Shown here piece after piece: positions 43,483 to 50,961 of a stretch of DNA of 64,000 nucleotides; positions within the stretch are counted from its first letter, which is position 1; each line of letters opens with the position of its first letter. The notes beneath the pieces are model-generated. The model ran no database searches. It saw only the letters and a list, made by a program, of their open reading frames with translations, and had not been told where the DNA came from. Position numbers and translations under genes: made by a program. The stretch is taken from assembly GCA_965227455.1 (NCBI GenBank), contig OZ245752.1, forward strand, positions 4,154,001 to 4,218,000, read 5' to 3'. This DNA comes from JABDIP01 sp965227455. GTDB taxonomy: Bacteria; Pseudomonadota; Alphaproteobacteria; DSM-16000; Inquilinaceae.

Positions 43483-46398
43483 CTATTCGCCGGCCGGGGC
43501 GGATTTCTTGGCCGCCGGGGCCTTCTCGGCCGTGCGCGGCGTTTGGCGCCGCCGGCGTCGCGGCCGGATCGTCGGCAGGGGCCGCGCGGCGCAGTCCGGA
43601 TCGGTCAGGGCCGCCAGCAGCCGATCGCGCACCTGGTTCAGTTTGCCCTCATGGCTGATCTTCAGGCCGAACACGTCCTTCACATAGAAGACGTCGACGG
43701 CCCGCTCGCCATAGGTCTGCACCTTGGCGCTGGAGATCTGCAGACTGAGATCGGTGAGCGCGCGGGTGATGTCGTAGAGCAGGCCCGGTCGGTCGCGGCC
43801 ATTGACCTCGATCAGGGTATGGGTGCGGCTGGCGTCGTTGTCGATCACCACCCGGGGCTGGACCCGGAAGACCCGGGTGCGGCTGGGCTGCGCCGCCCGG
43901 CGCTTGCGCAGTTCCGGGCCGGGTTTCAGCCGGCCGCTCAGGCTGCGGTCGATCAGGGACGAAAGCCGCGCCAGCTTGTCAGGCGCGTCGAAGGCGCCGC
44001 CGGTGGTGGCGTCCTGGATGCTGAACACGTCCAGCGCCATGCCGTTGGCCATGGTGAAGATCTTGGCATCGGCGATGGTGGCCCCGGCGACCGCTAGGGC
44101 CGCGGCCAGGCGCGAGAAGACGCCAGGATGGTCGGCGGTGTAGACGGTCAGCTCGGTTGTCGCCCGGGCCCGGTCGATGCGGGTATCGACGGTCAGCGGC
44201 TGCTCGTCGCGCTCGGCCTGGCGGATCAGGCGGGCATGATGGGCATGGGATTCGGTGTCCAGGGACAGCCAATAAGGCGGATAGCCCTTGGTGATGAAGC
44301 TCTCCAGATCCTCCGCCGACCAGTCCGGCAGGGCCTGGCGCAACGCCTCCTGGGCCGCTTCCACCCGGCGGCCGCGTTCGACGACGTCGAAACCGCCGGT
44401 CATCAGGGATTTGGCGCGCTGGAACAGCTCGCCCAGCAGGGTCGCCTTCCAGCCGTTCCAGCGCCCGGGGCCGACAGCGCGGATATCGGCTGTGGTCAGA
44501 ACCAGCAGCAGGCGCAGCCGTTCCGGCGATTCCACCTGGGCGACGAAATCCTGCACCGTCTTGTCGTCCTCCACATCGCGCTTCAGGGCGAAATTGCTCA
44601 TCAGCAGATGCCAGCGGACCAGCCACTCCACCGTCTCGGTCTCCTCGTCGTCGAGTCCGAAGCGGGGGCAGAGCTTGGCCGCGACGCGGGCGCCGAGAAC
44701 CGAATGGTCGCCGCCCCGGCCCTTGGCGATGTCGTGCAGCAGGACCGCCACATAGAGGGCCCGACGCGACGAGACCTTCTCCATCACCCGGGTGGTCAGG
44801 CCGAGCTCGTCGGCCAGCTGACCGGTGTCGATCTTGTGCAGGATGCCGACCGCAAACAGGGTGTGCTCGTCAACCGTGTACACGTGGTACATGTCGTATT
44901 GCATCTGCGCCACGACCCGGGCGAAGTCGGGGATGAAGCGGCCCAGAACCCCTGCCTCGTTCATCCTTCTCAGCGCCATCTCCGGATCGTTGCGGGAGGT
45001 GAGGATCTCCAGGAACAGCCGGTTGGCCTCGGCATCGGCGCGCAGGGCCGGATCGATCAGCTTCAGCGAGCGGGTGATCAGCTTCAGGGCGCCCGGATGG
45101 ATGTCCAGCCGCTCGGCCTGGGCCAGGTGGAACAGCCGGATCATGTCGACCGGGCGCTCGGCGAATTGCTGCGGGTCGGCCACGTTCAGCCGCTCGCCCT
45201 CGACGACGAATCCGTCCAGCGCCTTACGCTGCGCCCCCAACAGCCCGAAGGCGCGGCGCGGCGGCCGCTGGCTCTCGGCCTCGAGCGCGGCGCAGAAGAT
45301 GCGGGTCAGGTCGCCGACATCCTTGGCGATCAGGAAGTAGTGTTTCATGAACCGCTCGACGCCGGTGGTGCCGGCATGGTCGGTGTAGCCCATGCGGCCG
45401 CCGATCTCGGTCTGCACGTCGAAGGTCAGCCGCTCCTCCGGCCGCCCGGCCAGGAAGTGCAGGTGGCAGCGCAGAGTGATCAGGAAGGTCTGGGCCTTGG
45501 CGAAGCGGCTGGCCTCGCGCTTGGTCAGCACGCCGCGTTCCACCAGCTCGGCCACCGAACTCACCCGGTAGAGGTATTTGGCGATCCAGAACAGCGTCTG
45601 CAGGTCGCGCAGGCCGCCTTTGCCATCCTTGATGTTCGGCTCCAGCACATAGCGGCTGTCGCCGAGCCGGCGGTGGCGCTCGTCGCGCTCCGCCAGCTTG
45701 GCCTCGACGAAGGCGGGGCCGCTGCCGGCCACCACATCCTTGTCGAAGCGCTGCCGGAAGGTCTCATAGAGCTGGCTCTCGCCCCACAGGGGGCGGGATT
45801 CCAGCAGGCTGGTGCGGATGGTGATATCGGCCTTGGCGCTGCGGACGCATTCGTCCACCGAACGCACCGCCTGGCCCACCTTAAGGCCCAGATCCCACAG
45901 CATATAGAGGATCGTCTCGACGATCTGCTCGACCCGCGCGCTGCTCTTGTAGGGCAGCAGGAACAGGAGATCGATGTCCGACTGCGGCGCCAGCTCGCCG
46001 CGACCATAGCCGCCGACGGCCACGATGGTCAGCTTCTCGCCCATGGTCGGGTTGGGCATCGGATACAGCCGGTCCACCGCCGTGGCCGCCAGGGCGCAGA
46101 TCACCTGGTCGATCAGATGGGCGCTCTCGGCCACGCATTCGTCGCCGCCGCTCTCGCCCTCGTCGAAGCGGCGGCGGATTTCCGCCCGTCCGGCCGCCAT
46201 CGCCTCCTGCAGCGCCGACAGCATGGCCGGCCGCAGCTTGCCGCCCTCCGGCCCGTGCTCCTCGACCAGCGCGTCCAGCCGCTCCGTCAGCTCGGCGCCG
46301 GCGACGATGGCCGACGCCGCGCGCACCGGCCGTGCCGGCTGGGGTGCGGGCACCGGCTCGCCGCTGGCGGCGGTCCTGAATCTGTCGAATACGGCCAT
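43483..46398 (-). CDS. glnD: [Protein-PII] uridylyltransferase / uridylyl-removing enzyme
   Basis: A 971-residue bifunctional nitrogen sensor. The nucleotidyltransferase domain shows 'VGGYGRGELAPQSDIDLLFL' (GG..DxD pattern) near 130-150. A GlnD helical linker, an HD phosphohydrolase region ('LLHDIAKGRGGDHSVLGA') and two C-terminal ACT domains ('TVYTADHPGVFSRLAAALA' and 'VNGRDRPGLLYDITRALTD') follow. It uridylylates PII at low glutamine and deuridylylates it at high glutamine. The tail is basic (RPRRRRRQTPRTAEK). Confidence 0.97.
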   Translation of the reverse strand: MAVFDRFRTAASGEPVPAPQPARPVRAASAIVAGAELTERLDALVEEHGPEGGKLRPAMLSALQEAMAAGRAEIRRRFDEGESGGDECVAESAHLIDQVICALAATAVDRLYPMPNPTMGEKLTIVAVGGYGRGELAPQSDIDLLFLLPYKSSARVEQIVETILYMLWDLGLKVGQAVRSVDECVRSAKADITIRTSLLESRPLWGESQLYETFRQRFDKDVVAGSGPAFVEAKLAERDERHRRLGDSRYVLEPNIKDGKGGLRDLQTLFWIAKYLYRVSSVAELVERGVLTKREASRFAKAQTFLITLRCHLHFLAGRPEERLTFDVQTEIGGRMGYTDHAGTTGVERFMKHYFLIAKDVGDLTRIFCAALEAESQRPPRRAFGLLGAQRKALDGFVVEGERLNVADPQQFAERPVDMIRLFHLAQAERLDIHPGALKLITRSLKLIDPALRADAEANRLFLEILTSRNDPEMALRRMNEAGVLGRFIPDFARVVAQMQYDMYHVYTVDEHTLFAVGILHKIDTGQLADELGLTTRVMEKVSSRRALYVAVLLHDIAKGRGGDHSVLGARVAAKLCPRFGLDDEETETVEWLVRWHLLMSNFALKRDVEDDKTVQDFVAQVESPERLRLLLVLTTADIRAVGPGRWNGWKATLLGELFQRAKSLMTGGFDVVERGRRVEAAQEALRQALPDWSAEDLESFITKGYPPYWLSLDTESHAHHARLIRQAERDEQPLTVDTRIDRARATTELTVYTADHPGVFSRLAAALAVAGATIADAKIFTMANGMALDVFSIQDATTGGAFDAPDKLARLSSLIDRSLSGRLKPGPELRKRRAAQPSRTRVFRVQPRVVIDNDASRTHTLIEVNGRDRPGLLYDITRALTDLSLQISSAKVQTYGERAVDVFYVKDVFGLKISHEGKLNQVRDRLLAALTDPDCAARPLPTIRPRRRRRQTPRTAEKAPAAKKSAPAGE

Positions 46399-46500
46399 GC
46401 CGAACTGCTGCTCCGAATATCCTGCCGGACGTGCAAGAGGTACGCCGTGGCGGCCAGCGCGTCCATGCTTGCGATCTTGAGAGTGCCCACACCAAAGCTC

Positions 46501-46589
46501 GTCATTCCCGCGAAGGCGGGAATCCAGCGGTCAGGATGGTGCCCACTCGGTGGAGTGGGTCACTGGATTCCCGCCTTCGCGGGAATGAC
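46501..46589. repeat. Inverted-repeat element with ATTCCC-N8-GGGAAT cores (copy 2)
   Basis: Arms at 46501-46527 and 46563-46589 are perfect 27-bp reverse complements and match the arms of the element at 4308-4400. The interior carries its own hairpin, CCCACTC-GGTG-GAGTGGG. It lies between the glnD start and the end of the downstream minus-strand HTH gene. Confidence 0.9.
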
Positions 46590-46609
46590 AATGGAAAAGG
46601 AGTGCCGCC

Positions 46610-47065
46610 TCAGCCGGGGTCCGATTTCCGCAGATAGTCCAGCACGGCCAGCATCACCGGCCGCAGCTGGTCGTCGCGGGCGGCGTCGCCGTTGGGATGC
46701 TGCAGCGATTCGATCAGTCGGTGCAGCGCGGCCAGGGACTCCTGGGTTTCCGACAACAGCGTGGCGGTCGCCCGGGTTTCCTCGGCCAGCGAGGTCGTCT
46801 GCTGGCGCAGAGCCGCCACCTCGGCCAGCAACACCTCGATGGTGGCCTGCTCGACATCCTTGGCGGCCTTCGCCTTGTCCTTGACCTCCTGGTCCAGGAT
46901 CACCCGCCAGGTGCCGTCCTCCGCCTTGTAGCCGTCGATGCTGCCGCGCTGCAGGCGCTTGCGCAGCGTCTCCACCTGCACCCCGAGCAGGCGCGCAGCG
47001 GTCATGATGTCGGTTCCGGCCTCGCCGGTCGCAGCGGCAGCGGCCCCGGTCTCAGGGCTGGTCAT
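46610..47065 (-). CDS. Small helix-turn-helix / coiled-coil protein
   Basis: A 151-residue protein not assigned to a named family. Residues about 18-57 ('DIMTAARLLGVQVETLRKRL' and 'GSIDGYKAEDGTWRV') look like a MerR/excisionase-type winged helix. Residues about 62-125 are a Gln/Glu/Leu-rich coiled coil ('EVLLAEVAALRQQTTSLAEE'). A short helical tail with 'LRPVMLAVLDYLRKSDPG' ends the protein. The ATG at 47065 is chosen over the open upstream frame, which is antisense-like to mutS. It lies 95 nt after mutS on the same strand. Confidence 0.75.
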   Translation of the reverse strand: MTSPETGAAAAATGEAGTDIMTAARLLGVQVETLRKRLQRGSIDGYKAEDGTWRVILDQEVKDKAKAAKDVEQATIEVLLAEVAALRQQTTSLAEETRATATLLSETQESLAALHRLIESLQHPNGDAARDDQLRPVMLAVLDYLRKSDPG

Positions 47066-47160
47066 AGCGACAGATTTATCACCGAATCGCAGAGATTCGG
47101 CAAGAACGCGGGATATGCGCGGACCACGGCATACTGCCGCAACCGGCGGATGTATGCCGC

Positions 47161-49836
47161 CTAGTCCAGCTTGGCCCGAAGCGCGTAGAGCAGGTCCAGA
47201 GCGGCCCTGGGTGTCAATTCGTCGGGATTGATCGCCGCGAGTTCGGCTTCGATTTCCGACGGTTTGGCCTCGGATGCCGGCGCCGCCGGTTTGCTGGCGG
47301 CGCTGAACAGCGGCAGATCGTCGGCCAGGGTGGCGACGCTGCGGCCCTGCTCGCCCTTCTCCAGCGCCTCCAGCACCTCGGTGGCGCGGGCGATGGCGGC
47401 ATCCGGCAGCCCGGCCAGGCGGGCCACATGGATGCCATAGGAGCGGTCGGCGGAGCCGGCGGCCACCTCGTGCAGGAAGACGATGTCGCCCTGCCATTCC
47501 TTGACCCGCATGCAATGGCAGGACAGGCCGTCCAGCTTGGCGGCCAGCGCGGTCAGCTCGTGGTAATGGGTGGCGAACAGGGCGCGACAGCGGTTGACCT
47601 CGTGCAGATGCTCCACCGCCGCCCAGGCGATCGACAGCCCGTCGAAGGTCGCGGTGCCGCGGCCGATCTCGTCCAGGATCACCAGCGAGCGGGGTCCAGC
47701 CTGGTTCAGGATCGCCGCCGCCTCGACCATCTCGACCATGAAGGTCGACTGGCCGCGGGCCAGATCGTCCGACGCGCCGACCCGGCTGAACAGCCGGTCG
47801 ACGATGCCGATCTCCGCCGAATCCGCCGGCACGAAGGCGCCCATCTGGGCCATCACCGCGATCAGCGCGGTCTGGCGCAGGAAGGTCGACTTGCCGGCCA
47901 TGTTGGGGCCGGTCAGCAGCCATAGCCGGTTGTCGGGCATCAGGGCGCAATCATTGGCGATGAACGCGGCGCCGTCGCCGGCCCGGGCCAGGGCCGCCTC
48001 CACCACCGGATGCCGCCCGCCTCGGATATCCAGCGCGTGGCCGTTGTTCACCGCCGGCCGGACATAGCGGCGATCCACGGCGAGATCGGCATGGGCGGCG
48101 GCCACGTCCAGTGTCGCCAGGGCACGCGCCGTCTCGGCGATGGCGTCGCCCTGGGCGCTGACCGCCTCGACCAGCGCGCCGAACTGCTCCAGCTCCAGAG
48201 CCAGGGCCTTGTCCGCCGCCTCGCCGATAGCGCTTTGCAGCCGGGTCAGCTCGGCGCTGGAGAACCGCACCGCGCTGGCCAGGGTCTGGCGGTGGATGAA
48301 TGTGGAATCGTGCGGCGGCCGGGTCAGCTTGTCGGCATGGGTCGGGGTGACCTCGATGTAGTAGCCGAGCACGTTGTTGTGGCGGATCTTCAGGGTCGGG
48401 ATGCCGCTCTCGGCGGCATAGCGCGCCTGCAGCTCGGCGATCAGCTTGCGAGACTGGTCGCGCAGGGTGCGCAGCTCGTCCAACGCCTCCAGATAGCCGG
48501 CGGCGATGAATCCGCCATCCCGGGTCAGGACCGGCAATTCCTCGGCCAGGGCGCGGCCCAGCGTGTCCGACAGCGCGCCATGCTCGCCGAGGCCCTCGAC
48601 CGATTCGACCACCAGCGGCGGTGGCGGGGTCAGGCCGCCCTCCGACAGCCGCGCCTTGATCGCCGCGGCCTGGGCCAGCCCGTCGCGGATTGCCGCCAGG
48701 TCCCGCGGCCCGCCGCGCCCCAGCACCAGGCGGCCCAGCGCCCGTTCCAGATCCGGCGCCCGGCGCAGTTCGCCTCGCAGATCGCCGCGCAGCCCATCCT
48801 GCTCGGCGAAGAAGCCGACCGCGTCGAGCCGCCGGTCGATGGCGTCCGGATCGGTCAAGGGCGCGGAGAGATGTGCCGCCAGCAGCCGCGCTCCGGCCCC
48901 GGTCACGGTGCGGTCGATGGTCGCCAGCAGGCTGCCCGGCCGCTCGCCGGTCTGGGTGCGGGTGAGTTCGAGATTGCGCCTGGTGGCGGCGTCGATCTCC
49001 ATCACCGCCCCGTCGGCCAGCCGCCGGGGCGGCGCCAGGCGCGGCAGACGGCCCTTCTGGGTCAGGTCGATATAGTCGATCAGGGCGCCTGCGGCGGCGA
49101 TCTCGGCCCGGCCGAACCGGCCGAAGGCGTCCAGCGTGCCGACCCGGTACAGCGACAGCAGGCGGTTGCGGGCGTTCTCGCTGTCGAAGCGACTGTTCGG
49201 CTGCACCGTCAGTCGCTCGCGCCACTCGCCGAACAGCGTGGCGAGGTCCGGCGCCTCCGCCAGGCGCTCGGCGGTCAGCAGCTCGCCCGGGTCGAGCCGG
49301 GCCAGGGCGGCCGGCAGCCCGGCGGCGGCCACCGGCTCCACGGTGAGCGCGCCGGTGGTGATATCGACGGCGGCAAGGCCGAGCTCGCTGCCGGCCTGCG
49401 CCAGGGCCGCCAGGAAATTGTTCGAGCGGGCCTCCAGCAGGCTGTCCTCGGTGACAGTGCCGGGCGTCACCACCCGTACCACGTCGCGCCGCACCAGGGT
49501 CTTGCCCTTGCGCTTGCGGGCCTCCTCCGGGGCTTCGACCTGCTCGCAGATCGCCACCCGGAAACCCTTGCGGATCAGCCGCGCGAGATAGCTCTCATGG
49601 GCATGGGCCGGCACCCCGGCCATGGGGATGTCGTCGCCATCGTGGCGGCCGCGCTTGGTCAGGGTGATGTCGAGCGCCTCGGCGGCCGCGACCGCATCCT
49701 CCATGAACAGCTCGTAGAAATCGCCCATGCGGAAGAACAGCAGGCAATCCGGATAGGCCGCCTTGGCCTCCAGATACTGCTTCATCATCGGCGATGACGG
49801 CGCTGCGGCCGGCGTCTTGGGGGCGCTGTCGGGCAC
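47161..49836 (-). CDS. mutS: DNA mismatch repair protein MutS
   Basis: An 891-residue mismatch-recognition ATPase. The N-terminal mismatch-binding motif is present as 'LLFFRMGDFYELFMEDAVAA' (Phe and Glu of FxE). Connector, lever and clamp domains follow, and the ATPase has 'LTGPNMAGKSTFLRQ', 'SLVILDEIGRGTATFDG' and 'LFATHYHEL'. The GTG at 49836 is the start (PDSAPKTPAAAPSSPMMKQYL). A small hairpin (GTAGTC/GACTAC, 49850-49869) lies just upstream. The DUF1127-like gene is 112 nt upstream on the same strand. Confidence 0.97.
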   Translation of the reverse strand: MPDSAPKTPAAAPSSPMMKQYLEAKAAYPDCLLFFRMGDFYELFMEDAVAAAEALDITLTKRGRHDGDDIPMAGVPAHAHESYLARLIRKGFRVAICEQVEAPEEARKRKGKTLVRRDVVRVVTPGTVTEDSLLEARSNNFLAALAQAGSELGLAAVDITTGALTVEPVAAAGLPAALARLDPGELLTAERLAEAPDLATLFGEWRERLTVQPNSRFDSENARNRLLSLYRVGTLDAFGRFGRAEIAAAGALIDYIDLTQKGRLPRLAPPRRLADGAVMEIDAATRRNLELTRTQTGERPGSLLATIDRTVTGAGARLLAAHLSAPLTDPDAIDRRLDAVGFFAEQDGLRGDLRGELRRAPDLERALGRLVLGRGGPRDLAAIRDGLAQAAAIKARLSEGGLTPPPPLVVESVEGLGEHGALSDTLGRALAEELPVLTRDGGFIAAGYLEALDELRTLRDQSRKLIAELQARYAAESGIPTLKIRHNNVLGYYIEVTPTHADKLTRPPHDSTFIHRQTLASAVRFSSAELTRLQSAIGEAADKALALELEQFGALVEAVSAQGDAIAETARALATLDVAAAHADLAVDRRYVRPAVNNGHALDIRGGRHPVVEAALARAGDGAAFIANDCALMPDNRLWLLTGPNMAGKSTFLRQTALIAVMAQMGAFVPADSAEIGIVDRLFSRVGASDDLARGQSTFMVEMVEAAAILNQAGPRSLVILDEIGRGTATFDGLSIAWAAVEHLHEVNRCRALFATHYHELTALAAKLDGLSCHCMRVKEWQGDIVFLHEVAAGSADRSYGIHVARLAGLPDAAIARATEVLEALEKGEQGRSVATLADDLPLFSAASKPAAPASEAKPSEIEAELAAINPDELTPRAALDLLYALRAKLD

Positions 49837-49948
49837 GGTGGATGGACCGGTAGTCAGGGACCCGACTACTTAGCAGACCGGTGCCCGATGCGCACGATAT
49901 GTGGTGAGGATTCGCGGGACGACGCCGGATGGCGCCGCCCCGCCACGC

Positions 49949-50119
49949 TCACGGATCGACTCCGATATCGCGTCTAAGGTGTTGGCTGAGCCCGTAGATC
50001 GGCAGGGGCCTGCCGCGGGGCCGTCGGCGAGGCGGGCTGAACCGCGCCACCAGGCGTAGGACGGCATCGGCCAGGACACGCAAGCGCAATCCGAAACGGG
50101 CGAACGAGATAACCAACAT
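49949..50119 (-). CDS. DUF1127-like small basic protein
   Basis: A 56-residue reading frame with an AGGAGA ribosome site (50132-50127) 8 nt before the ATG at 50119. The peptide begins MLVISFARFGLRLRVLAD, has a basic middle (PRRRPRGRP) and ends YGLSQHLRRDIGVDP. The end resembles the 'L..HLLRDIGL' signature of DUF1127 proteins, small Arg-rich proteins abundant in alphaproteobacteria and linked in some species to phosphate or RNA metabolism. It is not conserved over the whole length as far as I can judge, so the family is tentative. mutS follows on the same strand. Confidence 0.65.
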   Translation of the reverse strand: MLVISFARFGLRLRVLADAVLRLVARFSPPRRRPRGRPLPIYGLSQHLRRDIGVDP

Positions 50120-50361
50120 GACCAATTCTCCTGTGTTTGACGGTCGGTGAAATACCCTCCGGCAGGGCCGGACGGCGCGAATCGGCAGGCGCGAGGCCGG
50201 CCGGAATCGGGTGATGAGCGGCGGGCTGAGAACCCGCGGGACCTAGAGGCAGAGACGCGTTCGCCGGTCCGGGTTGGCCGGTTGGAACACAGTCAGGAAC
50301 CTATGGGGAGCGACGGGAGCGAATTCCGGTCGCAATGGGGCTGCCTGTCGGCGCGGGCTGT
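50120..50361. other. Intergenic stretch between two small minus-strand frames
   Basis: With the flanking elements, the 460-nt gap from the DUF1127-like gene to the TfoX-like gene is the longest in the window. I see no convincing gene in this part. It is GC-rich and contains a small stem GCGGG/CCCGC on the minus strand just before the DUF1127 leader. It would be the interval between the 12-codon frame and the DUF1127 gene if one transcript covers both. Confidence 0.6.
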
Positions 50362-50400
50362 TCAGCCGCCGGTGATGTGAATTCCAAGAGTTGGCATCAT
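50362..50400 (-). CDS. Putative 12-residue leader peptide or small protein (MMPTLGIHITGG)
   Basis: A minus-strand frame of 12 codons plus TGA. A near-perfect ribosome site, AGGAGGGG (50414-50407), lies 6 nt before the ATG at 50400, and a good promoter lies directly upstream (50435-50463). That combination is unusual for a random short frame. It could be a leader peptide, a small protein, or an accident beside an unrelated RNA. No relative was recognised. Translation is inferred from signals only. Confidence 0.4.
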   Translation of the reverse strand: MMPTLGIHITGG

Positions 50401-50434
50401 TGCAGTCCCCTCCTCTTCTAGAGGCATGTTCACC

Positions 50435-50463
50435 ATAATACCGGCTGGCCCCGCGCCGCTCAA
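50435..50463 (-). promoter_or_regulatory. Likely sigma-70 promoter upstream of the 12-codon frame
   Basis: On the minus strand, TTGAGC (50463-50458), exactly 17 nt, and TATTAT (50440-50435). Transcription would start near 50428 and leave about 28 nt to the ATG. It may also serve the DUF1127-like gene and mutS downstream. It diverges from the TfoX-domain gene. Confidence 0.6.
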
Positions 50464-50580
50464 CACAAGGTTCGCCCGGGAGTTGTGTTCGCAAGCCTGT
50501 TTTACCTTGCTCTCACAAGGCGCAATTTGACTGCGCCAGCCGCCCATCCGCCACCCGAATATTGCGCCGGGGAAGGAGCC

Positions 50581-50859
50581 ATGATGACCGCGAAGACCGC
50601 TGGCCTGGCCGCGCTTAGGAATCTCGGCCCCACCACGGCGCGACGGCTGGTCGAACTTGGGATCGACGACGCGGCGCAATTGCGGCGCATCGGTCCGGTG
50701 GCCGCCTATCGCCGCTTGAAGTTCGCCTATCCGCGCGAGACCAGCCTGGTGGCGCTGTATGCCCTGCATGGGGCCCTGACCGACACGCATTGGAACGCCC
50801 TGCCCGATGAGGTGAAACGGGAGCTGCGCCGGGCCGCCGCGGAAACCGGACCGGAGTAA
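50581..50859 (+). CDS. TfoX C-terminal-domain protein
   Basis: A 92-residue protein (91 if the ATG at 50584, better spaced from GGAAGGAG, is used). 'LAALRNLGPTTARRLVELGI' and 'RLKFAYPRETSLVALYALHG' match the C-terminal domain of TfoX/Sxy, a helix-hairpin-helix-like fold. The N-terminal TfoX domain is absent. Full-length TfoX promotes competence gene expression. A stand-alone C-domain has no assigned role. Upstream a 6-bp hairpin (GGCGCA/TGCGCC, 50519-50537) lies in its leader. maeB follows 102 nt downstream. Confidence 0.88.
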   Translation: MMTAKTAGLAALRNLGPTTARRLVELGIDDAAQLRRIGPVAAYRRLKFAYPRETSLVALYALHGALTDTHWNALPDEVKRELRRAAAETGPE

Positions 50860-50961
50860 CCCTCCGGCGCGCGACCTGCAGGGTTGACGTGCTGCCCCTT
50901 GTCCTGCCCACTTGGTTGTGCGCGGCCCATCGCTGCCGCCGCCACCGAGGCGAGGAAATCG

